Of a DNA stretch of 64,000 bases, positions 9,733 to 21,063 are shown piece after piece. The notes beneath the pieces are model-generated. The model did no database searches and was not told the origin of the DNA. It saw nothing but the letters and a program-made list of their open reading frames with translations. Position numbers and translations under genes: made by a program. The stretch is from Cytidiella melzeri (taxonomy: Eukaryota > Basidiomycota > Agaricomycetes > Polyporales > Irpicaceae). Numbering within the stretch: the first letter of the stretch is position 1; each line of letters opens with the position of its first letter. The stretch spans positions 62,001-126,000 of the forward strand of contig JABYQR010000077.1 of NCBI GenBank assembly GCA_022592445.1. Reading direction: 5' to 3'.

Positions 9733-11453
9733 TTTTTTTTTTTTTTTTTTTAAGTCACTAACATTTATAATGCGCCGGCATGAGCCAGAGGCGCAGAAAT
9801 AGGTGATAGCGTACAAATCACTACCTACGTGAGCAAATTAAAGCTTTGAGATAGCTCCCATTTGACAGGAGCTGCAAGCTGCGAGCAACAACCAAGGCTG
9901 TCGCGTAAGATTCCGGTAAGCCCATGTGCTTGCCTGAGGTTTATGGAGCACGCTTTTTTCCCTTCTTCCTTCCTCCATCAGGGACTGAACTGTGCAAATC
10001 AGGTTGGTGGCTGCGAATCCATTCAGGATCACGCCTGTGAATAAAAAATGAACATTCCTTCGAGTCAGAGCGGTGAGCTCCCTTGCAGTTGAAGCATGTG
10101 ACTGCGGAAGATGGGGCAAGGGCCAGATGACGACGCTCGTCATGCGGGCCAGTACAGATGACACACCTCATAGAGGTGTACCGACAAATGGCTGCTGAGT
10201 GCCCCCAGCGTTGGCAAATAGAGCACCTCTGAACCAGAGGTCGGAAGTTGGTTGCTTGGGCTGCATGAGCCAAGCACCCAGCGGCACCAAGGTAAATCGG
10301 CTCTTTGAGGATGGCCTTGAGGTTGGAACCTTTGGCATTGTCATGAAAATCGACATAGACTATACCAAAGCCTGGTGAGTGAGCTGGAATGTGCAAGCGA
10401 GGTGATCCAATGATGGGAATGTCCTTCCAGACCGGGGATGACTTGATGTGGTAGGAGAGAGTGGGGAGGGCAGACTCAGGTGTGGTCCATGTACCCTGAC
10501 GACCGGAGAGTGCAACCCGCTTGTAGAAGACAGTGTTGCGGAACTGGAAGCGCTCAGTGGCAAAGGGAATGGACTTCAGTGTTGGGAGGAAGTCGGAGCG
10601 GGTGAAGCCTGAGCAGATGTCATCAGCAATGGCTGCTGGCTTGGTGGAGAAAGTGAGCCGGATTCCAATGCCCGGAATCCAGCGTGCAGAACACAATTGC
10701 GGAAGGGAGCCGTCCTGGACCTGTTGAGGACAGGCCTGAGCGACATAGCTATGCCAAGCGGCACTGAGTAGATAGTCACTTGGCAGGGTGGCAAGGTTGA
10801 CTGGAGCAAGCGGGCGGAGGGTTATTGAGCATGCAAGCCCCTTTGGAGTGCGTGCAACCTTAGGTTTGGGTCGCGGTGGGGTGGTGAGCTTCGAGGCCAA
10901 GTCAATGACCTCTGCAGTGGAAGCGGCAGGGAGGGCTGAGGCGAGGACCTTGGCCATGGAAAGTGGGTCACCTTTGGAGACCTTAGCGTTAGGAACACGC
11001 ATTTGTGTGACTGAGCCAGAGGCAGGCAGAGCTGCATGGGGTTGAGGGAGAGATGAGGTGGTGTCCACATGTTGAGTCGACGGTGGGTTTGTGGGCAGTG
11101 GATTTGGCGCTTTGAAGCGCGCAGGAGTTGACCGGTTCCACACAAATGTTAGAGCCTTCAGGGAGTTGAAGAATGAGTCGAAGGTAAGTCCAGAGTCGGG
11201 CGAGCGAGAGGCGGACTTGATGAGTTCTTGCTGCGCAGTGAGCAGCGAGGTGATTTGATTGAAAGCGTCGGCAGCATTTTTCAGCGCAGCCGACAGCTGG
11301 TTGATGGCAGGGTCTATGCGGGCCTCATTGACAGAGACTGCGACCGGTTCTGTGCCAGCGAAAGGAGGCGGGCGGGGTATAGACTGTCCAGGTGGCGGAG
11401 ACGTGGCAGGGCGCTTATTGGTGCTCATGATGGTAACAGAGCAAGAAGTTGCG
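9733..11453 (-). mobile_element. Half-LINE: non-LTR element with ORF1 only
   Basis: A 1721-bp insertion is bounded by a perfect 14-bp target duplication (9719-9732 and 11454-11467). Read on the minus strand it has a 25-nt leader, ORF1 (11428-9941), about 190 nt of 3' sequence and a poly(A) tail of 19 (9751-9733). There is no endonuclease or reverse transcriptase ORF2, and the insertion is too short to hold one. The intact ORF1, very short leader and clean tail look like a mobilised short derivative rather than a 5'-truncated copy, which would normally keep the 3' end and lose ORF1. Movement would need an ORF2 protein supplied in trans. Confidence 0.9.
9941..11428 (-). CDS. LINE ORF1 protein (nucleic-acid-binding, Gag-like)
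   Basis: A single open frame of 495 residues starts at the ATG 25 nt inside the element. The N-terminal 130 residues are Pro/Ser/Thr-rich and probably disordered. The middle is a globular region without a motif I can name. The C-terminus (about 400-465) carries three zinc knuckles: CX2CX4HX4C (CSICQRWGHSAAIC), CX2CX3HX4H (CVICTGPH) and CX2CX3HX6C (CFNCKGAH), followed by a basic tail ending GRKKGKKRAP. This is the arrangement of ORF1 proteins in fungal Tad-like and I-like LINEs, which coat the element RNA. The frame is free of stops, which suggests fairly recent activity. No reverse-transcriptase frame follows. Confidence 0.88.
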   Translation of the reverse strand: MSTNKRPATSPPPGQSIPRPPPFAGTEPVAVSVNEARIDPAINQLSAALKNAADAFNQITSLLTAQQELIKSASRSPDSGLTFDSFFNSLKALTFVWNRSTPARFKAPNPLPTNPPSTQHVDTTSSLPQPHAALPASGSVTQMRVPNAKVSKGDPLSMAKVLASALPAASTAEVIDLASKLTTPPRPKPKVARTPKGLACSITLRPLAPVNLATLPSDYLLSAAWHSYVAQACPQQVQDGSLPQLCSARWIPGIGIRLTFSTKPAAIADDICSGFTRSDFLPTLKSIPFATERFQFRNTVFYKRVALSGRQGTWTTPESALPTLSYHIKSSPVWKDIPIIGSPRLHIPAHSPGFGIVYVDFHDNAKGSNLKAILKEPIYLGAAGCLAHAAQATNFRPLVQRCSICQRWGHSAAICRYTSMRCVICTGPHDERRHLALAPSSAVTCFNCKGAHRSDSKECSFFIHRRDPEWIRSHQPDLHSSVPDGGRKKGKKRAP

Positions 11454-11467
11454 AATTGAACATGGTC
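11454..11467. repeat. LINE target-site duplication, 5' copy
   Basis: AATTGAACATGGTC, the second copy of the 14-bp duplication and presumably the original position of the PLC-like start codon next to its promoter. Confidence 0.93.
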
Positions 11468-12325
11468 AACATGCTCTTTGTGTGCCTTGGAGTCTGCTCC
11501 TTTCTCTGTGCCAAGACCGTCTCATTAACAACCGTTGTCGAAGGACGTCGTCCCTCATCCACTTACTCCTCGCGCACTCGTCTCATTCCCGGGAGGCGGA
11601 GAAAGTGGCTTGTATCTAGCAGGTGTCAATCCCGGGGGCTATGCTGCGTGGTGAATTCCCTCGTAACAATAATACAAGTGGTGCCCTTTTTCGTTCCATT
11701 CAGAGGTTGTGCTTGCTAACGCTTGAGACAGAGCCTCGTATATCATATATCAATGGTGAACCGAGTCCCGAGACGTTTCTACCTCGACCGTCGCAGCCAC
11801 AGTCCCCTCCACCTCCTCCATTAACAACTCGGACCCCTTTCTTAGGGATGCGCAGTGAGGGACCTGGACGTGGGAGAGAGCCTAGAGGGGTGTGAAGAAC
11901 GCGGGCTGCGTATCCAGGAGTAGGACACGTATTCCCGGGAGAGACAGTGCTGGATGTGGTTTGATCTTGTGTGGGAGCATGTATGGAAGGGGTCGGTCTG
12001 CGTGTGAGAGTGCTGGAGTGAAAAACGTGTGTTTGTGGGTACCAACTTTGGTTCAACGTTTCCGAGGCAGCTAATTCAGAGGACTCGTTACACAGGGAAT
12101 ATGTGATGTAGCATTGCTGGAAGGTCTCCTCGCAAAGTCCGGTCGCAGCTTCTATGGCTCATACGCACGAGCATATGAGCAAGTTCGAGTTGATTCTGTT
12201 CAAATCCATGGCAAGCCGTCTCTCACACCGTGAGTGAGCGATCCCCATGGACTCGGAAAAATTAGGTTTTATCATCCTCCACTGTCGACTTTGAGCATCG
12301 ATTGTAAGACTGAGCGTTTTCCAAG
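11468..12325. other. Intergenic; displaced PLC promoter and lactonase A promoter
   Basis: About 860 bp lie between the LINE insertion and lactonase A. The part next to 11468 should hold the former promoter of the minus-strand PLC-like gene, and the end near 12300 that of lactonase A. No conserved ORF was seen. The motif ATTCCCGGGAG occurs twice, near 11587 and 11931. Confidence 0.45.
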
Positions 12326-13420
12326 ATGTCCTCGACACAGATTCCTCCACTCCCAAACGACTCGGAGAACCAATCTTTTGTTACCGTCAAAGCTCTGCTC
12401 ACATGCTTCATCCACTTACCGTTCAATCTGGTCTTTCAGGACTCGGTCAACTATCCCGACAGCACCGGCTCATACGTCCCCGTGTTCAACTTCCTCATCG
12501 CTCATCCAACACGCGGCCTCGCGCTGTTCGATCTCGGTGTTCGCAAGGTGAGAGCCCTAGTCAATCGTTCATTCTCACTCTCAAACTGATGGAAGCTATC
12601 ATATTTGCTCTGTCCGCCTGCTTTTAGCACGCAGAGGGTTACCCCCCTGGGATTGCCAGAGTCCGCGCATCTCGCGCGGCTGAGACTGCCCACAGCGACG
12701 TCGCAGACCTTCTGCGCGAGCAAGGGGTCAAACCGGAGGATATACAGCATGTGATCATGAGGCGAGTAATTACCCTAGGCTGTCTACAACTTTGCTTATG
12801 TGTCTGTGACACCTGGGAAAAAACGCAGCCATTTGCACTGGGACCATATTGGAGATCCCGCACCGTTCACATCTGCAGATATTGTCGTAGGCGCAGAAGC
12901 CAGAGCCGCGCTCGCAGAGGATGTCTACCCTGCGAACCCGGGTGGGACTATCCTGCAGTTCCCACCCGATAGACCGATCACGTTTGTCGATTGGGGGGAG
13001 GACGCATTGCGGCAGACTATCCTCTCGCCGTTTGCGTCGTTTGAACGTGCGGTTGATTTTCACGGGGACGGGTCATTGTACCTAGTGGACGCGCCTGGAC
13101 ATTTTCGAGGGCACCTCGCTGCGGTGGCGCGTGTGGCCCCTGGAAGGTTCGTGTTCTTGGGAGGGGATACGTGTCATAATCCGCAGTGTTATGTGTCTGG
13201 GAGGAGGTTGACGGGCGAGAGGATTCATCATGATGTGGGGCGGGCGAGGGAGACAATTGGAAGACTGAGGAGGTTGAGCGAGGAGGTGGATGAGGTGGTG
13301 GTGGTGTTGGCGCATGAGGCGGAGAGGTTGGAGGAAGGGATGCCGTTGTTCCCTGAGGATTTGAGGGAGTGGGTGGTTAGCAGGGTGGAGAAGAGGAAGG
13401 CTGTGAGGAGGAGCATGTAG
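12326..13420 (+). CDS. MBL-fold lactonase-like hydrolase A
   Basis: Three exons give 315 residues: 12326-12547, 12628-12761 and 12829-13420. The protein has the metallo-beta-lactamase fold signature HLHWDH (about residues 120-125, spanning the exon 2/3 junction region), then PGH followed by RGH (about 208), GGDTCHN (about 230) and a distal AHE. These are the zinc ligands of the AHL-lactonase (AiiA/AttM-like) branch. No signal peptide is visible, so it is probably cytosolic. Substrate is inferred only; related mushroom proteins are known to open lactone rings of bacterial signals. Exon 2 ends at AG|GCGAGT, so intron 2 appears to be a GC-AG intron: no GT donor keeps the frame. It is the first of a tandem trio with the same exon structure. 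Confidence 0.88.
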
Positions 13421-13633
13421 GCTGTCGCGGTGGTATTACTGTGGGAGGCTTTCATTGTATTTGGTGACTTCAGCTCTGAAAGAAAACGAATGCACGCAGA
13501 TGTTTGTTATCGTACTCGATTTCGACTAATCGAGCGCTCTACTATGAACTTGACTCGTGGGCGTCCACGATGATTGGCCAAGATATTGACCCATGGACAC
13601 AGACCCCTATACTGTAAGCACTTGGCAACCACC

Positions 13634-14729
13634 ATGTCTACTCCCATCCCATCTCTCCCCAGAGACGCAGACAACCAGAACTATGTCACAGTCAAGCCAA
13701 TCATCGCCGGGAAGATTACGTTACCTATGAACCTCGCGTTCCAGGACAGTCATGCAGAGCCTGCTAGCAACGCAATCGAGGCCCCTGTGTTCTCTTTTCT
13801 CATCACACATCCCAGCAGAGGACACGCACTATTCGACCTTGGAATCCGAAAAGTGAGACAGCTTGCAGGTTGAACCGCACAGATTCTGTGATCATTTGAT
13901 TGATTGTAGAGAGGAGAGGGTTACCCGCCATCGCTGCATAGTAGGATCCACGACATGTTTAAAGCCGTTTCCGAAGAAGACGTCGTAGACGAGCTGCGTA
14001 AAGGTGGCGTCGAGGCGGAGGACATCTCCACCGTCGTTCTTAGGTATGTATCGACTTTCTGCCCCTTCGCGTGTGTGTTGTTGACGAGTGAGTGTGTGAA
14101 ACCGCAGCCACCTCCACTGGGATCACATTGGCGACCCTAGTCTCTTCCCTAACGCAGAGATCGTCATGGGAGGCGGGGTTCAGACGAAACTTGCTGAGAG
14201 AGTCTATCCGGAGAATCCCAGGGGTACCATCATGGAGCTTCCAAAGGCGAACAAGAAAACCTTCATCCACTTCCAAAATACCGACTCGACGACTTTTAAA
14301 AGTGTCTCGCCTCTGGCGACATTTGCGACTGCCGTTGATTTCTTTGGTGACGGATCGGTCTATCTCGTTGATACGCCTGGACATTGTCCAGGACACATCT
14401 CGGGTCTGGTGCGCATCGCTCCGGACACCTTCGTGTTTCTTGGTGGAGATCTGTGTCATCACAGAGAGGCGTACGATCCGGGGACTCGTCTCATTAGCGA
14501 GAAGATGTACGAGGACGTTGACACTGCAAGGGATACCGTCGAACGGCTGGCCACGCTAAACAAGAAGATGGCGAACGTGATTGTGGTCTTGGCGCATGAA
14601 GCCCACAGACTGGAAGAGGGGATGCCGCTGTTTCCGGAGGATATGCGAGACTGGGCATTGGAGATGGTGAGGAAAAGGATTCGGAGGGCTCTGAGAGCCA
14701 TACTGCGCTCCGCGCCAGTGCAAGAATGA
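13634..14729 (+). CDS. MBL-fold lactonase-like hydrolase B
   Basis: Three exons give 324 residues: 13634-13852, 13910-14043 and 14108-14729. Exon 2 is 134 nt, exactly as in gene A, and intron phases match. The metal-binding set is complete: HLHWDH at the start of exon 3, PGH followed by PGH, GGDLCHH and AHE, ending in a basic helix. The start at 13634 (ACCACCATG) aligns with the start of copies A and C; an upstream in-frame ATG at 13574 is not used in this model. The gene lies 213 bp after copy A on the same strand and has ordinary GT-AG introns. A and B are clearly diverged paralogs, so the duplication is old. Function as in A: hydrolysis of a lactone or similar ester is likely, the substrate unproven. 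Confidence 0.88.
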
Positions 14730-15566
14730 CTCGATTGTAACAGAGTATGAAATCGAAGACGACACATCTGTATGAGCGCGTCTTAGCGTGGAAGGTTCTG
14801 TTTAAGCCACGAAGCCATAGCCCACCATTTCCTGTACACGGATTATGTTCTAAATCTGAGTCTGAGTAGTGTCGAATGTTCACTTCGGTCATCCAAGATC
14901 GCACATCAAACCTGTGGATTCAATGGCTCAGGAAGCCGCCTGTATTATGAACAGTCAGGTAGATCAGTAACCGGCTTCAAGTTGGCGTTCATAGTCTCAC
15001 TAATTTCCGCAGGTAGCGCTATAGCTAGAGACTCCAATCGATGTCGAGTACATGTAGTAGGAGTTGTGTACTAAACTCATCACCGTAAGTCTACGGCTCA
15101 GTCAGGCCGGTAGTTGTCAGGAGTTTGTTCCTGCTACAAGGAGGTCTTTCAATATTTGTTGGAGTTACTAAACGCAGAAGGCCTTTAGCTACCTGCGCCC
15201 AGCCCTCTGATATCCAATTTGACCAAGGGAAACCGGTGTTCAGCCTCGGTATACCATATACGAGAAATCGCTGGCTTTCAGCGGTAGACCTGTCGAAGCT
15301 ATTCTGATCAGCCGATCGTGTAGAAATCAAGAAGGTCCTCACCGCATTTACAAAATAACATTTTCAACTTTAGGCACAAGGTGGGTGGATTCAGCTCTGA
15401 TTACTGCTCAAGGGAAAAGAATGCGCACACTGGCAAACGTTTGTTGTCGACCTCGAATGTTGTGGAAATGTCACTACCGCGTGCTCTGTGTGAATCTAGC
15501 TAGTTAATGTCCACGACATCAATTACGGCCACAGACCCATACTGTAAGCACTGGCCTGTCACTACC
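14730..15566. other. Intergenic between lactonase B and the pseudogene
   Basis: About 840 bp with no recognisable ORF. The last 170 bp before copy C resemble the region upstream of copy B (shared blocks ending in ACTGTAAGCACT), so the tandem duplication included the promoter. Confidence 0.5.
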
Positions 15567-16434
15567 ATGTCTATGGCCACCCCATCTCTCCGTAGGGACG
15601 CGGAGAACTAGAACTATGTCACAGTCAGGCCGATCATCGCCAGGAAAGTGACATTACCTTTGAACCTTGTATTTCAGTCATGTAGAGCCTGCCAAAAACT
15701 TATCTGAAGTTCCCGTGTTTTCCTTTATCATAACGCATTCCACCAGAGGGCATGCACTTTTTGACCTTAGCATTAGAAAGGTGAGGAAATTGATTGTACC
15801 TTGCAGAGTAGGTTGCACAAACCAAAATTGATTGTATGGAGGAGAGGGCTACCCGCCACCGTTGCAAAGTCTGGTCCACGACATGCCCAAGGCCGTGGAC
15901 GAAGACGTCACAGACCAGCTGCGTAAAGGGTCCTGGCCAGTTCAGGTTCCAGCCTCTGGTTTATCTTTGCCATCCACTTGCACTGTATCCATATAGGCGA
16001 TGACAGTCCTTGCAAAAACGAATCCGTAAAAGAGTACCTCGACAACGCCGTCCACCCCGAGAACCCAATAACTTACCTCAACTACTCATCTGCCCATGGC
16101 GAACGCTTCTATCTCCCCATTTGCCACTTTCGGGCGAGCCGATGATTTCTACGGCGACAGTTCCCTGTACACCGTTGATACGCCTGGACGTTCCCTTGGC
16201 CACTTGTCCGCTGTGGCACACGTCGCGCCAGACGTATCTGGCTGTCTTGCAAGGGACCTATGTCACAACAGACTGTGTCAGTCACGTGGGCACCATCTCG
16301 TTAGCGGACTTGATTACTTACGAAGATTTGGCGGCTGCGTGGGAGTCGACGGGTAGGTTGGCGACAGGGAGCAAGACGAGGTAATCGTGATACCGTCACA
16401 TGAGGCGAACCGGTTGGAGGGAGAATGCCGGTAA
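15567..16434 (+). pseudogene. Decayed third lactonase-like copy (C)
   Basis: The region follows copies A and B along its whole length, including the promoter-side sequence. Exon 1 starts at ATG 15567 but has a TAG at codon 15 where copy B has CAG (Gln), followed by a frame change after the block TLPLNLVFQS. The exon 1 end (HALFD...IRK) and exon 2 (GEGYPP...QLRKG) are still readable. The metal site is destroyed: HLHWDH has become HLHCIH near 15975-16000, so the Asp is gone. Later fragments (DTPG, then a degraded AHE region) end near 16434. The gene cannot make an active enzyme. Confidence 0.85.
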
Positions 16435-17168
16435 TGAGGAACGAGTGAAGAATACTATAGTAAGGGAAGGGTCTCATTACAACCATTGTTCAAGTTTCAT
16501 CAGTTCAAGTACTGTCGCAGGCTTATGGATGGTGTAAGTTTGTCCGCGACCACTAGCAGTCTTAAAAATGGAGGATGTTACCGTACCGTCAAAGAGTAAA
16601 CTTGGAATCGGCTATCGAGCCCATTTGTCTTGCACCGGATGTCAATGGGCGAGACATGCGACGGGATATCAAGTGTGTAACTAGCGTCGTTGCCATCATT
16701 GTGGGTATTCTTGCAGGTTATATCCACAAAGGAAGGCTCATTGTCATAATTTCCATTGTGTTTGAGTTCAAGTGAAATCAGCCAAAAATCGGAGGAATAA
16801 TAACTTAGTTGTGGTGGCAACGCGCTTGATGAGGCGCCTAATCATCACGGAATCAAAAGCGCGATCACATGACCTTGTTGAACAGCTCGTGGCGCGCTTA
16901 GCCTGCCTCTCGACCACGTCTTCCCCCCATCCGTCCATCCCTTCAAAAAATAATCCTTTCTTTCCTCTGAGCGTCGCCGTCGTTGTCTGCGATAGCGAGC
17001 TCGCCGACGACCCCAGCGCCAGTCTCTCGCAGCAAGGTCTCAACAGTCAGATCGGCCAAAACAACACTCTCCACCTCGCTAATTATCCCGTGTCCTTTCT
17101 TTGGACCCCCGTATTTGCCTCCTGTCTCCGCAGCGCTACCCCCCACTCTCCTTTGTACTACAACTACC
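16435..17168. other. Intergenic, wee1 upstream region
   Basis: About 730 bp between the pseudogene and the chosen wee1 start. The wee1 frame is open upstream to 16983 with another ATG there, so the final 190 bp could be an N-terminal extension or, more likely, 5' UTR. Confidence 0.45.
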
Positions 17169-20100
17169 ATGTTCGCCTCTACACCTCTATCCGACTATGT
17201 CGCCCACAGGCCTATAAGACACGACCCTAGCAAGTCACCATCCTTCGTGCACAGGACCCCACCGCGTCTGCCGACGTATCGCAAGTCAATCAAAACGTCT
17301 TCGCCTCTTAAACGACACAGCCTGCCTGTTGCTTCAATGGACGACGACGACGTATTCTCTTCGCCGGTGCAAGCGGGTTTTACTAGGAAGGAGAATACTC
17401 CCCGTCGCAGATCTGGGCTATTTGATGCCGACGATGATGGTCTCTTTCTCGCGCCTCCGTCGTCTGCGCAGTCTCACTCCTTGTTTCCGCCGTCTTCATC
17501 GCCAATGCCACTTCGTACGCCAGTAAAGCAGACTGCAAACGTCTTTCAGACTCCTGCGAGGCCGGCACTCTCTGTGAAGCCGACAAACACGACCGCTGCT
17601 GGGACGAAACGCAAGCCCAATGCCATTTCTTTTTCGACCCCGGAGAAGAAGTGCATGCTGACTCCACTCAACGTCGTGGGAGATGAAGACGATGAATGCT
17701 TTGGCTTTAATCGGCTTGCGCCTCTCTCTGCGCCCCGCTTTGGTGCTCGCACTCCTCAGACGAGAGCCGACACTGACAAACACATGAAGAACCAGGCGGA
17801 CTCGCTGAAGAAGCTAAAGTTGGTCGACCTGGGGCAATCAGGTGAGGAAAGCGGATATGATACGGGTGTTGATGCGAAAGAAGCCGAAAGAAAGAGGCTG
17901 TTTACCGCACTTCCGACTGCGGTAAAGGGCAAGGCGAAGAAGTCGCCTGGATTAGTGCTGCGCATGGGGAAGGGCCTTGTGAACGAGGATGAAGTAGTAG
18001 AGTCTATGTCGCCCGGTGGGCATGTTAACAAGCGACGCGCTCGCTCCCGCCCGGTATCAACAGAGTTGCTTAGGACTTTGGCCAGCACACCGGCACCGAA
18101 CAAGGTACGTACTCGTTAGGTTATAAAGCACTGAATGCTGGCTCATCATTTCTAATCTCCTGTTCAGATTAATTATGTGCCTACACCGCACCTCAGTGAG
18201 ACCAAAGCATCGAGCTCGGTGGCATTTCCATCTTACTCAGGGATGCGCGGGCGCCGCACGTCGGGCTCCTCATCGAGCTCAGTGGAGATTGGGTCACCTC
18301 GACCACGCACACGATTACCCTCAGGCTCTGCGCCCCGCACACGTACTCAGTCGCAACATCAGCGCACTGCTTTGAACCGGCTTACGAGCCATAGCTCTGC
18401 CACGCTATTCTTTGGTCCGTCTATACCGCAGACAGAAGCCCGGACAAAGAAGCGAAGTACAGATGCCATGAGCGTCGATGTGCCGCCAACCTTCCCTTTA
18501 TCAGGACGACCGCAGGTCCGTGTACGACATTCATACGGAGGAGAGCTGTGGCGATCGCCTAAGAGCAGCGACGACATGGATGAAGCGGACTTGTTTTTCA
18601 GCAGCCCTCCAGGCGATACTTCCTTCACTTTCAGTCTTCGGGGTGGTACACCGAGTCCGACAAAGAAGCGGCGCATAGAGGCTGTGGAGATGCTGCCCAA
18701 GAAATATCGGCCTCGAGACTCCGGTGTCGTGCTCGACGATAGTGACAGCGAGCTGTTTGGACACGCTGGCTTGGGGTCTCGTGGCGGCAACTTGTTTGTA
18801 GCATCTGCAGGACAAGACTCTGGTTCTTTCAGCTCCCTCCAGACCGAGAGCGATGCCGGTGCACTTGTGACACCCAGCTTTGGACCTGGGGAAACGTCAG
18901 GTTGGCCAGGCATAGGCATTGTAGACCTTGATGACGACCTCTTTCCTGGTGCACATGTCGGTCACATCGAAGATAGCATTGATGCCTTCATCCTACGCGC
19001 GCTCACCACTGGCAGCAAAGCCTCAGCACCAGTTCCCGGTGAGCCGAAGCGCGTCCCTGGTACGCCAGTCAAGAAGATGAAGACCTCCCATCTGCTTGAA
19101 CGCCCGTGGCAAAGTGCTGTTGCACACAAGATAGGATTTCCGGAGTTTGATCCGCCCAAGGTTGGAGTGACAGGGAAGGAGAACAAGAAGGCGAAGCCGC
19201 GACAGAGCTTACCGGCGGCGTTCCCTGCAGTGGGTGGGAGTAGACAGAGGAGAGATGCAAGAGGTGGCGCATTAAGTATAGATTTGGACAACGACGATGA
19301 AGAGGCAAGTCCGACGACGAGGAAGGAGGCGAGATACGATAAGCTGGGTCATGGTAGACCGCCGGTGCCGACGTTCCCGAAGACATGTGACCCGAAGTCG
19401 AGGACGAGATGGTTGATGCGTAGAAGCAGCAGCGGTGCATTCTCGAGCGGTAGTGAGACAGCGACGTCAAGGAATGCAACACCGACGCGGCTGGTGGCGA
19501 ATGGTAAGTGTAGACCCCAATAAGGTTGCATGCGAAGCTTGAGCTGACTGTATGCTAGACTGGAACCCCTATGTGGGGCAGCACTCGCCGCTGGCTAACA
19601 CATCCCCGCTCGTGGATTCTACGAGATCGAACTCGACTTCTGCTACGACTTCGCCTACAATCACGTCGCCAACACTGGAGATAGCTGCACGTCATGGACA
19701 GATAGCAAAGGCTGGCGTCACTCCTTCACCAAAGAAAGGCACTGTCAACGCAACTGCACAACGCGCAGCCAAGGCTCGCGCTGGTATGTTCCCCGGTTCG
19801 GCTATCCGTGGTCGAATGTCTCTATCCAGTTCAGAGGAACGCCCTGGAAGGTTTGAACGAGAGTTCATCGAGATCGACGAGCTCGGCAGGGGCGAATTTG
19901 GTCGGGTCATGAAGGCTCGCTATAAGGAAGGTTCGCATGAAGTATTCGCTGTCAAAAAGTCGAAGCGCTTCGAAGGAGTGAAGCATCGGTATGTTATCCT
20001 CGCCTGAAAATTAGAACGCAGCGTTTAACTCGATGACATTGTCAGGCTACGTCTCCGGGAAGAAGTCGAAATTTTGAAGCACCTGTCTCAAGCGGCGGCT

Positions 20101-21063
20101 CGTGTGGGAGCTGGACTACGTCATCCGAATGTGTTAGGTTATATTGACAGCTGGGAAGAGGACGAAACGTTGTTCATTCAGACAGAGTTGTGTTCGCTCG
20201 GCAATTTCTCGCATCTCTTGTGGGAGTATGGGCGCGCGTTTCACCGGCTCGACGAAGCCCGTGTATGGAAAATCTTTGCTGAGCTCAGTGATGTAAGTTA
20301 GATACATCCTTTACATGATACCGAATTTCTCACTTTTCAATAGGGACTGAGGTTTATTCACGATGCTGGAGTCATCCACCTGGATCTCAAACCCGCTAAC
20401 ATATTCATCACAAGTGAGGGTCGATTCAAGATCGGCGATTTTGGGATGGCATCAATCTGGCCTAGACCGGCTCTTGCGAACCCCACGAATGCTGGTGGCA
20501 GGGTTTCATTTGAGCGGGAAGGTGACAAACTGTACCTCGCGCCCGAGGTTCTGCAGGGCAAGTACAGCAAAGCTGCCGACATCTTCAGGTCAGTTCTGTG
20601 TCAATGTTCAGCGTTGGCCGCGTATTGACAACGGCCACATAGTTTGGGGATGACTATACTCGAAACGGCAACCAACATCATTGTTCCAGACCAGTAAGTT
20701 CTGCCTTTCAGCGTATGTTTTATGAGCTGAAACTTTTGGTGTAGGGGAGACGCGTGGCATCGTATTCGTCACGAGGACTTCAAGCAGATTGACCTATCCG
20801 GGCTGTCCACCGAGCTGGCTGAGCTGCTGAAGAGTATGCTTCGCACTGACCCTTCCCTACGAGTCGACGCTGGCCTTGTTCATACGCACCCGGTCATCAT
20901 GCGGGCGCGGATTTCGATGGAGCTAGCTCGAGAGGCCCTGGGATCGGGTTTTCAGTCATCCGCCCTCTCAGGAGCGCCGCCTGGTTGGCTGGACTCCATC
21001 CTCGGCCATTCTGATGAGTGGGACGGCAACGAAGACGATGAAGCTATGGATATCAGCCCGTGA
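17169..21063 (+). CDS. wee1: Wee1-type mitotic inhibitor kinase
   Basis: Seven exons give 1187 residues: 17169-18104, 18168-19503, 19559-19988, 20046-20292, 20344-20588, 20643-20693 and 20745-21063. The first ~850 residues are Ser/Pro-rich and likely disordered, with many SP/TP sites fit for CDK and checkpoint control. The kinase domain (about 855-1130) has the glycine loop [13 protein letters not shown], the catalytic block [15 protein letters not shown] and the [11 protein letters not shown] block typical of Wee1. Wee1 phosphorylates the tyrosine of the Cdc2/Cdk1 glycine loop and delays mitosis. The start at ATG 17169 (CTACCATGTTC) is preferred; an in-frame ATG at 16983 would add 62 residues. 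The C-terminal tail after the kinase is acidic. It is a single-copy gene with normal splice sites. Confidence 0.92.
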
